The position numbers and the translations under genes were made by a program. This document shows, piece after piece, positions 62,301-64,000 of a stretch of 64,000 nucleotides of DNA. Within the stretch, counting starts at the first letter, position 1, and each line of letters begins with the position of its first letter. The notes below the pieces were generated by a model. It did not search any database. It worked only from the letters and a program-made list of their open reading frames with translations, and was not told where the DNA came from. The DNA is from Xenopus tropicalis (taxonomy: Eukaryota; Chordata; Amphibia; Anura; Pipidae), in the NCBI RefSeq assembly GCF_000004195.4, contig NC_030677.2, forward strand, positions 173,774,019-173,838,018, in the 5' to 3' direction.

Positions 62301-63181
62301 AGTATTCCTTTATCCTCCTAAGGGCATTCTTTAACAGTTGTTTACACAAATACAGATTTTTTTATTTCATTAATTTATTGACTCCACAGGCAAAAACTTT
62401 GTAAATCAGCATGCTTAAAACCACACAACCATGTCTTATAAATTACACAAACCAATTCTATTTGATTCAGGTAGTTGTAAATTACAAATATGCTATAGAA
62501 TAAGAAGAATACAATTTTAAAGGGCTAAATAAAGTCTTGTGGGAAAAAGTGTTCCTTTAGCAAATTAATACAGGGGATATGCAATTTCATGTAGAAAAAT
62601 AAAAATAAATTAAAAATAATTGCATAAAAAAATAAGATTTGATAGGCTGGAGGCACTGTTCATATAGGTGCCAAAGTCTGGTCTTTGTCCTGCTACAAAG
62701 TCTAACATAACAGTAGATGTCACACACTGACACCTAGCTGGGTTAAGGGGGGCAAGGGTTTATTTTTGTAAACTTTTTGGTGCTGGTTGCCCTTTTAACA
62801 ACTGCAAATTGTTTTGTAAACCTTTGTGTGGCATAGATCAGAAAGCAGACTGGAAACGTAGAATCTAAGCTATTAATATGTTCTTTTATAGCTAGTGCCA
62901 CAAAAAGGGATAATATTCCCAGTGCTGCTTATAATTTTTTATAACGTAATCATGTATATATTCAGTGTGCAACCCAACAGAACTGGTGGAATGCTGCACA
63001 TTTGTTTTAAGTGAATAATAAACAAAAAAAGTAGAATATTAAAAGTATATTACCCAAATTTTTCTCCAACCATTGATGTCCTTCTATAAGTTGGTCAACC
63101 AAGGAAAAATAGTGAGGAGTAGCTTCATCAGGCATTACCCATCCACCTGTTACTATTTCAAACTGTTCAAGTTCAATCAAC
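27161..63181 (-). CDS. MAN2A1: Golgi alpha-mannosidase II, 3' three-quarters of the gene (18 exons)
   Basis: The enzyme is a Golgi type II membrane protein that trims the alpha-1,3- and alpha-1,6-mannose from GlcNAcMan5GlcNAc2, committing N-glycans to the complex type. CDS exons on the complement: 63054-63181, 61121-61294, 60591-60777, 59819-59996, 57989-58188, 53212-53397, 48407-48521, 45618-45685, 44237-44402, 43081-43311, 42268-42390, 40599-40713, 36623-36756, 35440-35581, 33872-34005, 31485-31679, 29094-29204, 27161-27313. Every border is GT/AG and every phase fits, giving 912 residues plus stop, which matches the family length of about 1144 if about 230 residues lie off the right edge. 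Visible family signatures are [10 protein letters not shown] (nucleophile Asp), LGDDFRY (acid catalyst), [14 protein letters not shown] (zinc-binding His) and [17 protein letters not shown]. The His/Asp zinc pair near the start of the catalytic domain is off-window. The C-terminal half and the final exon favour MAN2A1 over the paralogue MAN2A2. No frameshift or internal stop was seen. Confidence 0.96.
28524..28832. mobile_element. Harbinger-type palindromic MITE
   Basis: It is flanked by the 3-bp duplication TTA (28521-28523 and 28833-28835). The inverted termini are GGGCTGTGACACACGGGGAG and CCCGTGTGTCACAGTCC. Most of the 309 bp is self-complementary, with GGTGGGATGGCAT blocks in both arms and a TTGCGG/CTTCGGCAA centre. 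It is in a MAN2A1 intron about 320 bp from an exon. Confidence 0.88.
29094..29204 (-). CDS. MAN2A1: MAN2A1 exon ([12 protein letters not shown])
   Basis: The exon encodes [20 protein letters not shown] and then [17 protein letters not shown]. It is 37 codons long, phase 0 at both ends. The acceptor is TTCTCTAAG and the donor GTATTT. Confidence 0.97.
29205..31484. other. MAN2A1 intron, little content
   Basis: A probable repeat block at 29500-29710 (GGGGCTAGACAGGTCACTTC, GGCTGTCTGGGTCAAAAGC) and a short CA tract at 30212-30230 are present. Nothing else is recognised. Confidence 0.5.
31485..31679 (-). CDS. MAN2A1: MAN2A1 exon ([20 protein letters not shown])
   Basis: The exon encodes [29 protein letters not shown] and [18 protein letters not shown]. 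It is 65 codons long, phase 0 at both ends. The acceptor is CTTAAAACAG and the donor GTACGT. Confidence 0.97.
31830..31858 (+). ncRNA. Hammerhead-ribozyme-like core (degenerate)
   Basis: CTGGCGGA, stem GGGG/CCCC with loop TACG, then CGAAACATTG. The second box (GAAA) is intact; the first differs from CTGATGA. The flanks TCAAGA and TTTTTGA are partly complementary. Confidence 0.35.
32120..32481. mobile_element. piggyBac-type MITE (GGGGACCTGTCACC termini)
   Basis: It is flanked by TTAA at 32116-32119 and 32482-32485. The inverted termini are TGGGGACCTGTCACCC and GGTGACAGGTCCCCT. The interior has a hairpin pairing TTACCTGCCCTGCCTCTA with TAGAGGCGGGGTAGGCAA. The element is non-coding and intronic in MAN2A1. 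Confidence 0.85.
33872..34005 (-). CDS. MAN2A1: MAN2A1 exon ([15 protein letters not shown])
   Basis: The exon encodes [20 protein letters not shown] and then [31 protein letters not shown] is a hallmark of class II alpha-mannosidases. The [14 protein letters not shown] stretch is of the MAN2A1 type. The acceptor is CCACAAAG and the donor GTACAG. It ends in phase 0. Confidence 0.97.
34943..35279. mobile_element. Harbinger-type MITE, near-perfect 337-bp palindrome
   Basis: TAA at 34940-34942 and 35280-35282 flanks GGGCTCTGGCACACGGGGGA and its inverse. The arms match with very few differences and meet at GACTTGCGAGTC near the centre. The ends also contain a smaller nested hairpin (CGCCCGCG / CGCGGGCG). 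It is G+C-rich in A+T-rich surroundings. Confidence 0.92.
35440..35581 (-). CDS. MAN2A1: MAN2A1 exon ([19 protein letters not shown])
   Basis: The exon encodes [20 protein letters not shown], then [20 protein letters not shown]. The acceptor is GTTTTTATAG and the donor GTAAGT. It ends in phase 1 within a Gly codon. The near-perfect Harbinger-type palindrome 34943-35279 lies in the intron 160 bp downstream. Confidence 0.97.
35985..36516. mobile_element. Mariner-type MITE (CAGGTATAGG family), 5'-truncated and interrupted
   Basis: The family interior starts near ATTCTATTTTAATCATATAA and resumes after a nested hAT-type element, ending CTGGATAACGGGTCCAATAC CTG near 36516. The interruption is at 36163-36469. 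Confidence 0.82.
36163..36469. mobile_element. hAT-type MITE nested in a mariner-type MITE
   Basis: An 8-bp target duplication ACTTAAGG is at 36155-36162 and 36470-36477. The inverted termini are CAGTGATCCCCAAC and GTTGGGGATCCCTG. The 307-bp element has no coding capacity; its interior includes GGCTCGTGAGCAACATGTTG. It is an abundant Xenopus repeat type, here intronic in MAN2A1. Confidence 0.92.
36623..36756 (-). CDS. MAN2A1: MAN2A1 exon ([11 protein letters not shown])
   Basis: The exon encodes [20 protein letters not shown] and then [10 protein letters not shown]. The acceptor is ACTCCCACAG and the donor GTAAGAAC. It has 44 codons after completing a Gly codon. It ends in phase 0. Confidence 0.97.
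37323..37650. mobile_element. Mariner-type MITE (CAGGTATAGG family), complete
   Basis: TA at 37321-37322 and 37651-37652 flanks inverted termini CAGGTATCGGACCCCTTATC and GATAATGGGTCCTATACCTG. It is nearly the same length as the 1175-1502 copy and is the best-preserved copy here. Confidence 0.9.
37980..38277. mobile_element. Mariner-type MITE (CAGGTATAGG family), diverged
   Basis: It begins AAGGTATGGGATCTCTTATT and ends near CAGATAAAACATCCTATAAC. Interior landmarks GTAGCTTGTACTTGATGG and AACCCTATTGG match the family. The termini are decayed. Confidence 0.75.
38723..39815. mobile_element. Small DNA transposon (GGATTCTGTCATGAT family), interrupted
   Basis: TTAA (38719-38722) precedes AGGGATTCTGTCATGATTTT. 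The interior AGCTGTAATACTGATGTGTA and CTCCTACTCCCATGTAACTG matches 61371-62312. The element is split by the nested element 39010-39541. The right end is poorly preserved. A further start of this family is seen near 7080. Confidence 0.72.
39010..39541. mobile_element. Non-coding transposon carrying two 52-bp units
   Basis: TA at 39008-39009 and 39542-39543 flanks GGGGGCACATTCATTAAAGT. The interior holds TTCAAGCTTTGGTATTGTGA, then two copies of a 52-bp unit (CTTGGGCCAGGTTGGAGCTG), then ATGCACAGAAGGATCAAAGT. The right part is rich in TTCGTGA-type sequence. It is the short-array sibling of 18348-19940 in opposite orientation. Confidence 0.85.
40599..40713 (-). CDS. MAN2A1: MAN2A1 exon ([20 protein letters not shown])
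   Basis: The exon encodes [20 protein letters not shown], then [18 protein letters not shown]. The acceptor is CTTTTTTAG-like (TTTTTAG) and the donor GTAAGATT. It ends in phase 1 within a Gly codon. Confidence 0.96.
40915..41165. repeat. Repeat with inverted arms and hammerhead-like core
   Basis: ACCAGCACACCCTTATTAAA and TTTATGCCTTTATTATGAGC pair with TTTATAAAGGCATAAAG and TAATAAGGGTGTGCCAGTC. Then follows CTTGATAAAGGGC, a loop, GCCCGAAACGTC, and GCAATTATCCGAGTGCCACT. Probably one end of a retroelement family I cannot name. Confidence 0.65.
41068..41101 (+). ncRNA. Hammerhead-ribozyme-like core (degenerate)
   Basis: CTTGATAAA, stem GGGC/GCCC with a 9-nt loop, then GAAACGTC. This resembles the hammerhead order CUGAUGA, stem II, GAAA, ACGU, H. 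Flanks ACAT and ATGT could pair as part of stem I. The first core box differs from consensus, so self-cleavage is doubtful. Confidence 0.4.
41894..42119. mobile_element. piggyBac-type MITE (AGGAAAACTA termini)
   Basis: TTAA at 41890-41893 and 42120-42123 flank a 226-bp element with inverted termini AGGAAAACTAAACCCC and GATGTATAGTTGTCCT. It shares ATATTGCATAAACAAGCTC with the copy at 17033-17744. It sits in a MAN2A1 intron. Confidence 0.8.
42268..42390 (-). CDS. MAN2A1: MAN2A1 exon ([20 protein letters not shown])
   Basis: The exon encodes [17 protein letters not shown] and then [20 protein letters not shown] plus GEAK. The acceptor is AATGTTTTAG and the donor GTATGA. It is 41 codons long, phase 0 at both ends. 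A 41-bp relic of this exon lies 1.5 kb upstream at 43862-43903. Confidence 0.97.
43081..43311 (-). CDS. MAN2A1: MAN2A1 exon ([17 protein letters not shown])
   Basis: The exon encodes [17 protein letters not shown] through [14 protein letters not shown], the C-terminal beta domain, and is less conserved than its neighbours. The acceptor is TTGTCTTAG and the donor GTAAGG. It is 77 codons long, phase 0 at both ends. Confidence 0.95.
43862..43903 (-). pseudogene. Relic copy of part of a MAN2A1 exon
   Basis: About 41 bp match exon 42268-42390 with 4 differences. On the minus strand it reads [14 protein letters not shown] against [14 protein letters not shown] in the exon. It lies in the intron before exon 43081-43311, same orientation, with no usable splice borders seen. 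Confidence 0.8.
44237..44402 (-). CDS. MAN2A1: MAN2A1 exon ([20 protein letters not shown])
   Basis: The exon encodes [20 protein letters not shown] and then [16 protein letters not shown]. It starts the C-terminal beta-rich part of the protein after the helical segment. The acceptor is TTATTACAG and the donor GTAAAG. It ends in phase 0. Confidence 0.95.
45618..45685 (-). CDS. MAN2A1: MAN2A1 exon, 68 bp, weak acceptor
   Basis: The exon encodes [20 protein letters not shown] and IP, matching the QDSLPQK stretch of MAN2A1. The acceptor reads GTGCTAAAG and has a poor pyrimidine tract. The donor is GTGAGT. Skipping this 68-bp exon would shift the frame. Confidence 0.9.
46750..47215. other. Probable interspersed repeat, unclassified
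   Basis: The segment holds GGGGGCATTTGCCCAAGG and TTTTGCCCAGGGCCCATTGG near its ends, with a more G+C-rich character than flanking intron. Open frames carry no recognisable motif. I think it is a repeat but cannot name it. Confidence 0.4.
47360..47530. repeat. Inverted repeat with 50-bp arms
   Basis: TTCCTTGTCTAGTGTGTAGC and TTTTGCTTTCTGAACACTCC at the left pair with GAGTACTCAGAAAGCAAAAG and CACACTAGACAAGGAA at the right. The spacer is about 65 bp. Class unknown. Confidence 0.8.
47935..48315. other. Probable interspersed repeat, unclassified
   Basis: This G+C-richer intronic block has GGTTACCCGCGGAATACTC, CATGCGGGCAATCTGCAG and GGGGAGGCAAGGTGGGTAGG. Frames are open on both strands over about 200 bp without protein motifs. 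It lies about 90 bp from exon 48407-48521. Confidence 0.4.
48407..48521 (-). CDS. MAN2A1: MAN2A1 exon ([11 protein letters not shown])
   Basis: The exon encodes [20 protein letters not shown] and then [18 protein letters not shown]. The acceptor is TTTTTCAG and the donor GTAAGC. It ends in phase 0. This exon resembles MAN2A2 more than its neighbours do (NLK..II.AAH.LVL.DK.TY), so the trait may be ancestral to both paralogues. Confidence 0.95.
49290..49530. repeat. Interspersed repeat (same family as 5220-5740)
   Basis: AATACACAAGAGCCA, CAGTGCTTAGTGATGTCATG, AAGTCACCTTGGAGTTTCAT and TTATCTTACAATAGATGG match the family. It ends at the compound microsatellite 49549-49645. Confidence 0.7.
49549..49645. 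repeat. TA-CA-TA compound microsatellite
   Basis: TA tract, then about 20 AC units, then a second TA tract, directly beside the foldback 49646-49925. Short frames translating it are spurious. Confidence 0.97.
49646..49925. repeat. Foldback repeat with arms of about 108 bp
   Basis: GCAAAAAAAGGGAAAGTTGT, AACCATTAGGCGGGGGTGCA and AGAGGATC appear at 49647-49755 and again inverted at about 49812-49922. The spacer reads ACTCACCCATTATCAATATA and GACATTCGGTGCATTTAA. Confidence 0.93.
50238..50312 (-). repeat. Third, partial copy of the foldback spacer and arm
   Basis: CTTAAATGCACCGAATGTCT, GATAATGGGTGAGTGCAGAG and GATCTCTTGTTGTG are the inverse of the foldback spacer plus part of an arm. A CA/TA microsatellite follows. 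Confidence 0.85.
50313..50411. repeat. TA/CA/ACAT compound microsatellite
   Basis: TATATATACACACAC, then ATACAT units, a TA tract and further ACAT units. It follows the third, partial copy of the 49646-49925 foldback sequence. Confidence 0.95.
50434..50493. ncRNA. Two opposed hammerhead-ribozyme-like cores
   Basis: Plus strand: CAAAGATGATCCT, loop TGTG, AGGACCAAAACGTC. Minus strand: TTTGAGAAAGGTCC, loop TAATGC, GGACCAAAACATC. The two overlap head to head. GAAA has become AAAA in both. Confidence 0.35.
50534..53211. other. MAN2A1 intron, featureless part
   Basis: I see only A+T-rich intron DNA with short homopolymers. Small frames here show no protein motif. Confidence 0.5.
53212..53397 (-). 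CDS. MAN2A1: MAN2A1 exon with zinc-binding histidine
   Basis: The exon encodes [16 protein letters not shown], then [20 protein letters not shown] and [12 protein letters not shown]. The HHDA histidine corresponds to a zinc ligand (His471 in Drosophila Golgi mannosidase II). The acceptor is TTAATTACAG and the donor GTAATTTA. The Tc1 element lies about 360 bp upstream in the same orientation. Confidence 0.98.
53759..53968 (+). repeat. Left terminal inverted repeat of the Tc1 element
   Basis: This 210-bp arm appears identical to the reverse complement of 55392-55601. It begins with CAGTGG next to a TA target site and is adjacent to the 3' end of the transposase frame. Confidence 0.95.
53985..55007 (-). 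CDS. Tc1 transposase, apparently full length (340 residues)
   Basis: This is a cut-and-paste DDE transposase. Residues 1-110 form paired-like helix-turn-helix domains with a basic PRSGAPRK linker near 56-63. The catalytic domain shows KVLWSDETK (Asp153), the glycine-rich [12 protein letters not shown] stretch at 187-197, [11 protein letters not shown] (Asp244) and [11 protein letters not shown] (Glu279). Spacing between the last two acids is 34 residues, i.e. DD34E. Length and acid positions equal those of Sleeping Beauty, the salmonid Tc1 transposase. There is no stop or frameshift from ATG to TAA. I can see that it is open; activity is inference. The long frame on the opposite strand is a shadow of this gene. 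Confidence 0.95.
   Translation of the reverse strand: MGKTKELSKDVRDKIVDLHKAGMGYKTISKKLGEKVTTVGAIVRKWKEHKMTINRPRSGAPRKISPRGVSMILRKVKKHPRTTREELVNDLKLAGTTVTKKTIGNTLHRNGLKSCRARKVPLLKKAHVQAHLKFANEHLNDSVSDWEKVLWSDETKIELFGINSTRCVWRKKNAAYDPQNTVPTVKHGGGNILLWGCFSAKGTGQLIRINGKMDGAMYREILNDNLLPSARKLKMGRGWVFQHDNDPKHTAKATKEWLKKKHIKVMEWPSQSPDHNPIENLWRELKLRVAQRQPRNLRDLEMICKEEWTNIPPKMCANLVINYKKRLTSVLANKGFSTKY
55133..55330 (+). mobile_element. Interspersed repeat nested inside the Tc1 element
   Basis: The insert runs from about GATCCAGGGACTGGTCC to a tail of repeated GTTACTAT units. It contains AGGAAGGAATTTTTTCCCC and a GTTGAACTTGATGGACG motif that recurs in the LINE tails of this window. Removing it rejoins the Tc1 sequence around TTGACTAGTTAATGAGG and TGACTAATTGAGTAGAAG. 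The target duplication is obscured by the tail. Confidence 0.75.
55392..55601 (-). repeat. Right terminal inverted repeat of the Tc1 element
   Basis: This arm is the inverted partner of 53759-53968. It ends CCACTG at 55601, followed by TA. The transposase start lies about 385 bp inside, more than is usual because another repeat is inserted between them. Confidence 0.95.
56860..57195. mobile_element. GGTCACTGACCC family transposon copy
   Basis: It starts near GCGATTTACCTTTAAGTTAA and contains GGGGGTCAGTGACCCTTGC and GAGCTGCTAAACAAAAAGC. It is intronic in MAN2A1 and followed directly by the 57216-57745 hairpin element. Confidence 0.72.
57216..57745. mobile_element. 530-bp hairpin transposon (GGGGCTGATTTACTAAC)
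   Basis: TA at 57214-57215 and 57746-57747 flanks GGGGCTGATTTACTAACCCA and its inverse TGGGTTAGTAAATGTGCCCC. Both arms, over 240 bp each, are largely complementary and rich in TTCGTA/TACGAA and TTGCG/CGCAA, meeting near AATGGTGCAAAG. There is no coding capacity. A half copy is at 12911-13090. Confidence 0.88.
57989..58188 (-). CDS. MAN2A1: MAN2A1 exon ([20 protein letters not shown])
   Basis: The exon encodes [15 protein letters not shown], then [20 protein letters not shown] and [19 protein letters not shown], a substrate-cleft region of GH38. The acceptor is TTCCTAG and the donor GTAAGTTT. It ends in phase 2 within an Arg codon. The intron that follows (53398-57988) carries the intact Tc1 element and a 530-bp hairpin transposon. 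Confidence 0.97.
59819..59996 (-). CDS. MAN2A1: MAN2A1 exon with acid/base catalyst
   Basis: The exon encodes [20 protein letters not shown] followed by [10 protein letters not shown], ending ELHVK. The second Asp of GDD is the presumed general acid (Asp341 in Drosophila Golgi mannosidase II). The acceptor is TTTTATAG and the donor GTATGA. The exon ends in phase 0. Confidence 0.97.
60591..60777 (-). CDS. MAN2A1: MAN2A1 exon ([17 protein letters not shown])
   Basis: The exon encodes [20 protein letters not shown] and [20 protein letters not shown], a strongly conserved, cysteine-containing part of the catalytic domain. The acceptor is TCTTTTAG and the donor GTATTC. It completes an Asp codon with the previous exon and ends in phase 2. 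Confidence 0.97.
60950..61035. mobile_element. Mariner-type MITE (CAGGTATAGG family), internally deleted
   Basis: TA is followed by CAGGTATGACATCTGTCATC, and about 50 bp later by GGGTCTTCTGGATAAGGGGG with TTTCTGTAATATGGATC. These are the outer segments without the usual centre. Confidence 0.6.
61121..61294 (-). CDS. MAN2A1: MAN2A1 exon with catalytic nucleophile
   Basis: The exon encodes [20 protein letters not shown] through [10 protein letters not shown]. The Asp of WAIDPFG is the GH38 nucleophile and a zinc ligand (Asp204 in Drosophila Golgi mannosidase II). The acceptor is GAAACAG and the donor GTAAGC. The exon is entered and left in phase 1. Confidence 0.97.
61371..62312. mobile_element. 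Small DNA transposon (GGATTCTGTCATGAT family), interrupted
   Basis: The left end is GGATTCTGTCATGATATTTA; the right end is near CATGAAAGTATTCCTTTA. It shares AATGCATTTTTTTTAGCTGT and CTGATTGGCTGCTGG-type blocks with the copy at 38723-39815. A Harbinger-type MITE (61562-61862) is nested inside. Confidence 0.72.
61562..61862. mobile_element. Harbinger-type MITE (AGCTGGCCATACACG) nested in another repeat
   Basis: TTA at 61559-61561 and 61863-61865 flanks AGCTGGCCATACACGC and its inverse GCCACGTGTGTGGCCACCT. The interior has a second hairpin pairing GGAGGTAGAAATCC with TTTCTACCTCC. The element interrupts the repeat 61371-62312. Confidence 0.88.
63054..63181 (-). CDS. MAN2A1: MAN2A1 exon, first in window (catalytic domain)
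   Basis: The exon reads [20 protein letters not shown] and continues to QWLEKNL, which is the GH38 stretch just before the nucleophile. It starts after the acceptor TTTTTAG at 63183-63182, with one base completing a codon from an off-window exon. It ends in phase 1 at the donor GTAATA. Human residues are roughly 233-275. Confidence 0.96.
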
Positions 63182-64000
63182 CTAAAAAATACAGTAAGTA
63201 ACACAGTTTGCTGGCAAACTAGATACGCTTTTTTATAACACATAAACCGCACATTTGTACAAGACAGGTTGAGCAAGCTGCTGTATTAATAGTCATTAAC
63301 ACTAAATGGTACATTTAGAAATCTTTGTGCGATTGCTGAAGAAACATCATGACTAAATGTGATCAAGGTTTTTCCCTCACAACTGATGTTTTATCCACAA
63401 CGTCATATTTTAAATATTCTTGAAAGGCTAAATCTAAAACAACATTTACAAACCCATGGGACAGAAGAAGTACAAACAAGTCTGGGTATACTGCTACAGC
63501 CATTCTCACTGTGGGTTGGGGAGGTTGAAGCAGGGACCCTACCACCTAATAAACACTGGCTGAAATACAACTTGCAACTGGGGTTCTATAGCAAAATGCA
63601 CAGAATGTTAGAGCCCTTCTAACTGTGGCTTGCGGAGGGTGAAGAAAGATCCTACCACCTAATAAACACTGGTTAAAACACAACTTGCAACTGGGGTTCT
63701 ATAGCAAAATGCACAGATTTTTGCTTTCATTCTTAATTCAGGGAGGGGTGTGAGGTAGCTTTTTCATTTAGGCATCAATGTTTTAACTGCAGCAGACACA
63801 TTGGAAAGTGTTGGGCCTACACACAGGCAGATGTCAGATGAGTTTGGTCAAAACTGCCCATTATATTCCAGTGTGGCCAGCATAACAAATCCAATTATCA
63901 TGTTTCAAGACTGCGTTCACTGGTTACATTTTTTTGGCTTTTCAAGGTGTAAGTCTTAGCATGAAAAGCAGTGAAGTGCTTTAAAAACTTTCTCTGCGCC
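63182..64000 (-). other. MAN2A1 intron leading off the right edge
   Basis: No further exon is visible here. The preceding exon, which must end two bases into a codon, lies beyond 64000. The 113-bp tandem duplication is the only structure. Confidence 0.7.
63500..63725. repeat. 113-bp tandem duplication
   Basis: CCTACCACCTAATAAACACT and CTTGCAACTGGGGTTCTATA recur with a period of 113 bp, two units with a few differences. It lies in the intron upstream of the first visible MAN2A1 exon. Confidence 0.85.

Noticed and set aside
1..64000. tRNA, rRNA or snRNA genes
   Set aside because: I saw no convincing cloverleaf, A/B box pair or snRNA core by eye; tRNAscan-SE and Rfam searches would settle it.
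63182..64000. A further MAN2A1 exon or promoter at the right edge
   Set aside because: No GH38 motif appears in any minus-strand frame, and the missing exon must lie beyond the window.

Overview
This is vertebrate nuclear DNA, almost certainly from a clawed frog (Xenopus; I cannot tell tropicalis from laevis). The basis is a set of short inverted-repeat DNA transposons and LINE tails that I recognise as characteristic of Xenopus, the A+T-rich intron/exon structure, and one spliced gene that reads as an amphibian orthologue of a mammalian gene. Nothing bacterial, organellar or viral was seen.

The only host gene I can support is MAN2A1, Golgi alpha-mannosidase II (glycoside hydrolase family 38), on the minus strand. 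Eighteen coding exons lie between 63181 and 27161. All have GT/AG borders and matching phases, and joined they give 912 codons plus a TGA stop. The family is about 1144 residues long, so roughly the first 230 residues (cytosolic tail, membrane anchor, stem and start of the catalytic domain) lie beyond the right edge. The promoter and first exons are therefore not in the window. The catalytic nucleophile, the acid catalyst and one zinc-binding histidine are encoded here and intact.

Layout: 1-27160 is the 3' flank of MAN2A1 (3' UTR of unknown length, then intergenic DNA). It has no convincing gene, three quiet A+T-rich stretches that may be conserved noncoding elements (3720-4730, 9880-10330, 15830-16420), a CA-type microsatellite (7441-7766), a 34-bp minisatellite that grew inside a LINE 3' tail (8320-9312), a 52-bp minisatellite that grew inside a small DNA transposon (18590-19775), and many nested transposons. 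27161-63181 holds the exons and introns of MAN2A1, and 63182-64000 is the intron upstream of the first visible exon.

The introns are a layered collection of non-autonomous DNA transposons. Target-site duplications indicate mariner type (TA), Harbinger type (TTA/TAA), piggyBac type (TTAA) and hAT type (8 bp). The most notable element is a complete Tc1 transposon (53759-55601) with an open 340-residue transposase and two 210-bp inverted repeats that look identical. Other notable signals are five loci with hammerhead-ribozyme-like cores, a 41-bp relic copy of a MAN2A1 exon in an upstream intron, and several long hairpins that would be transcribed in the MAN2A1 pre-mRNA.

All reading was by eye. 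Exon borders are accurate to the base where a splice site is cited. Repeat borders are exact only where a target duplication is cited.
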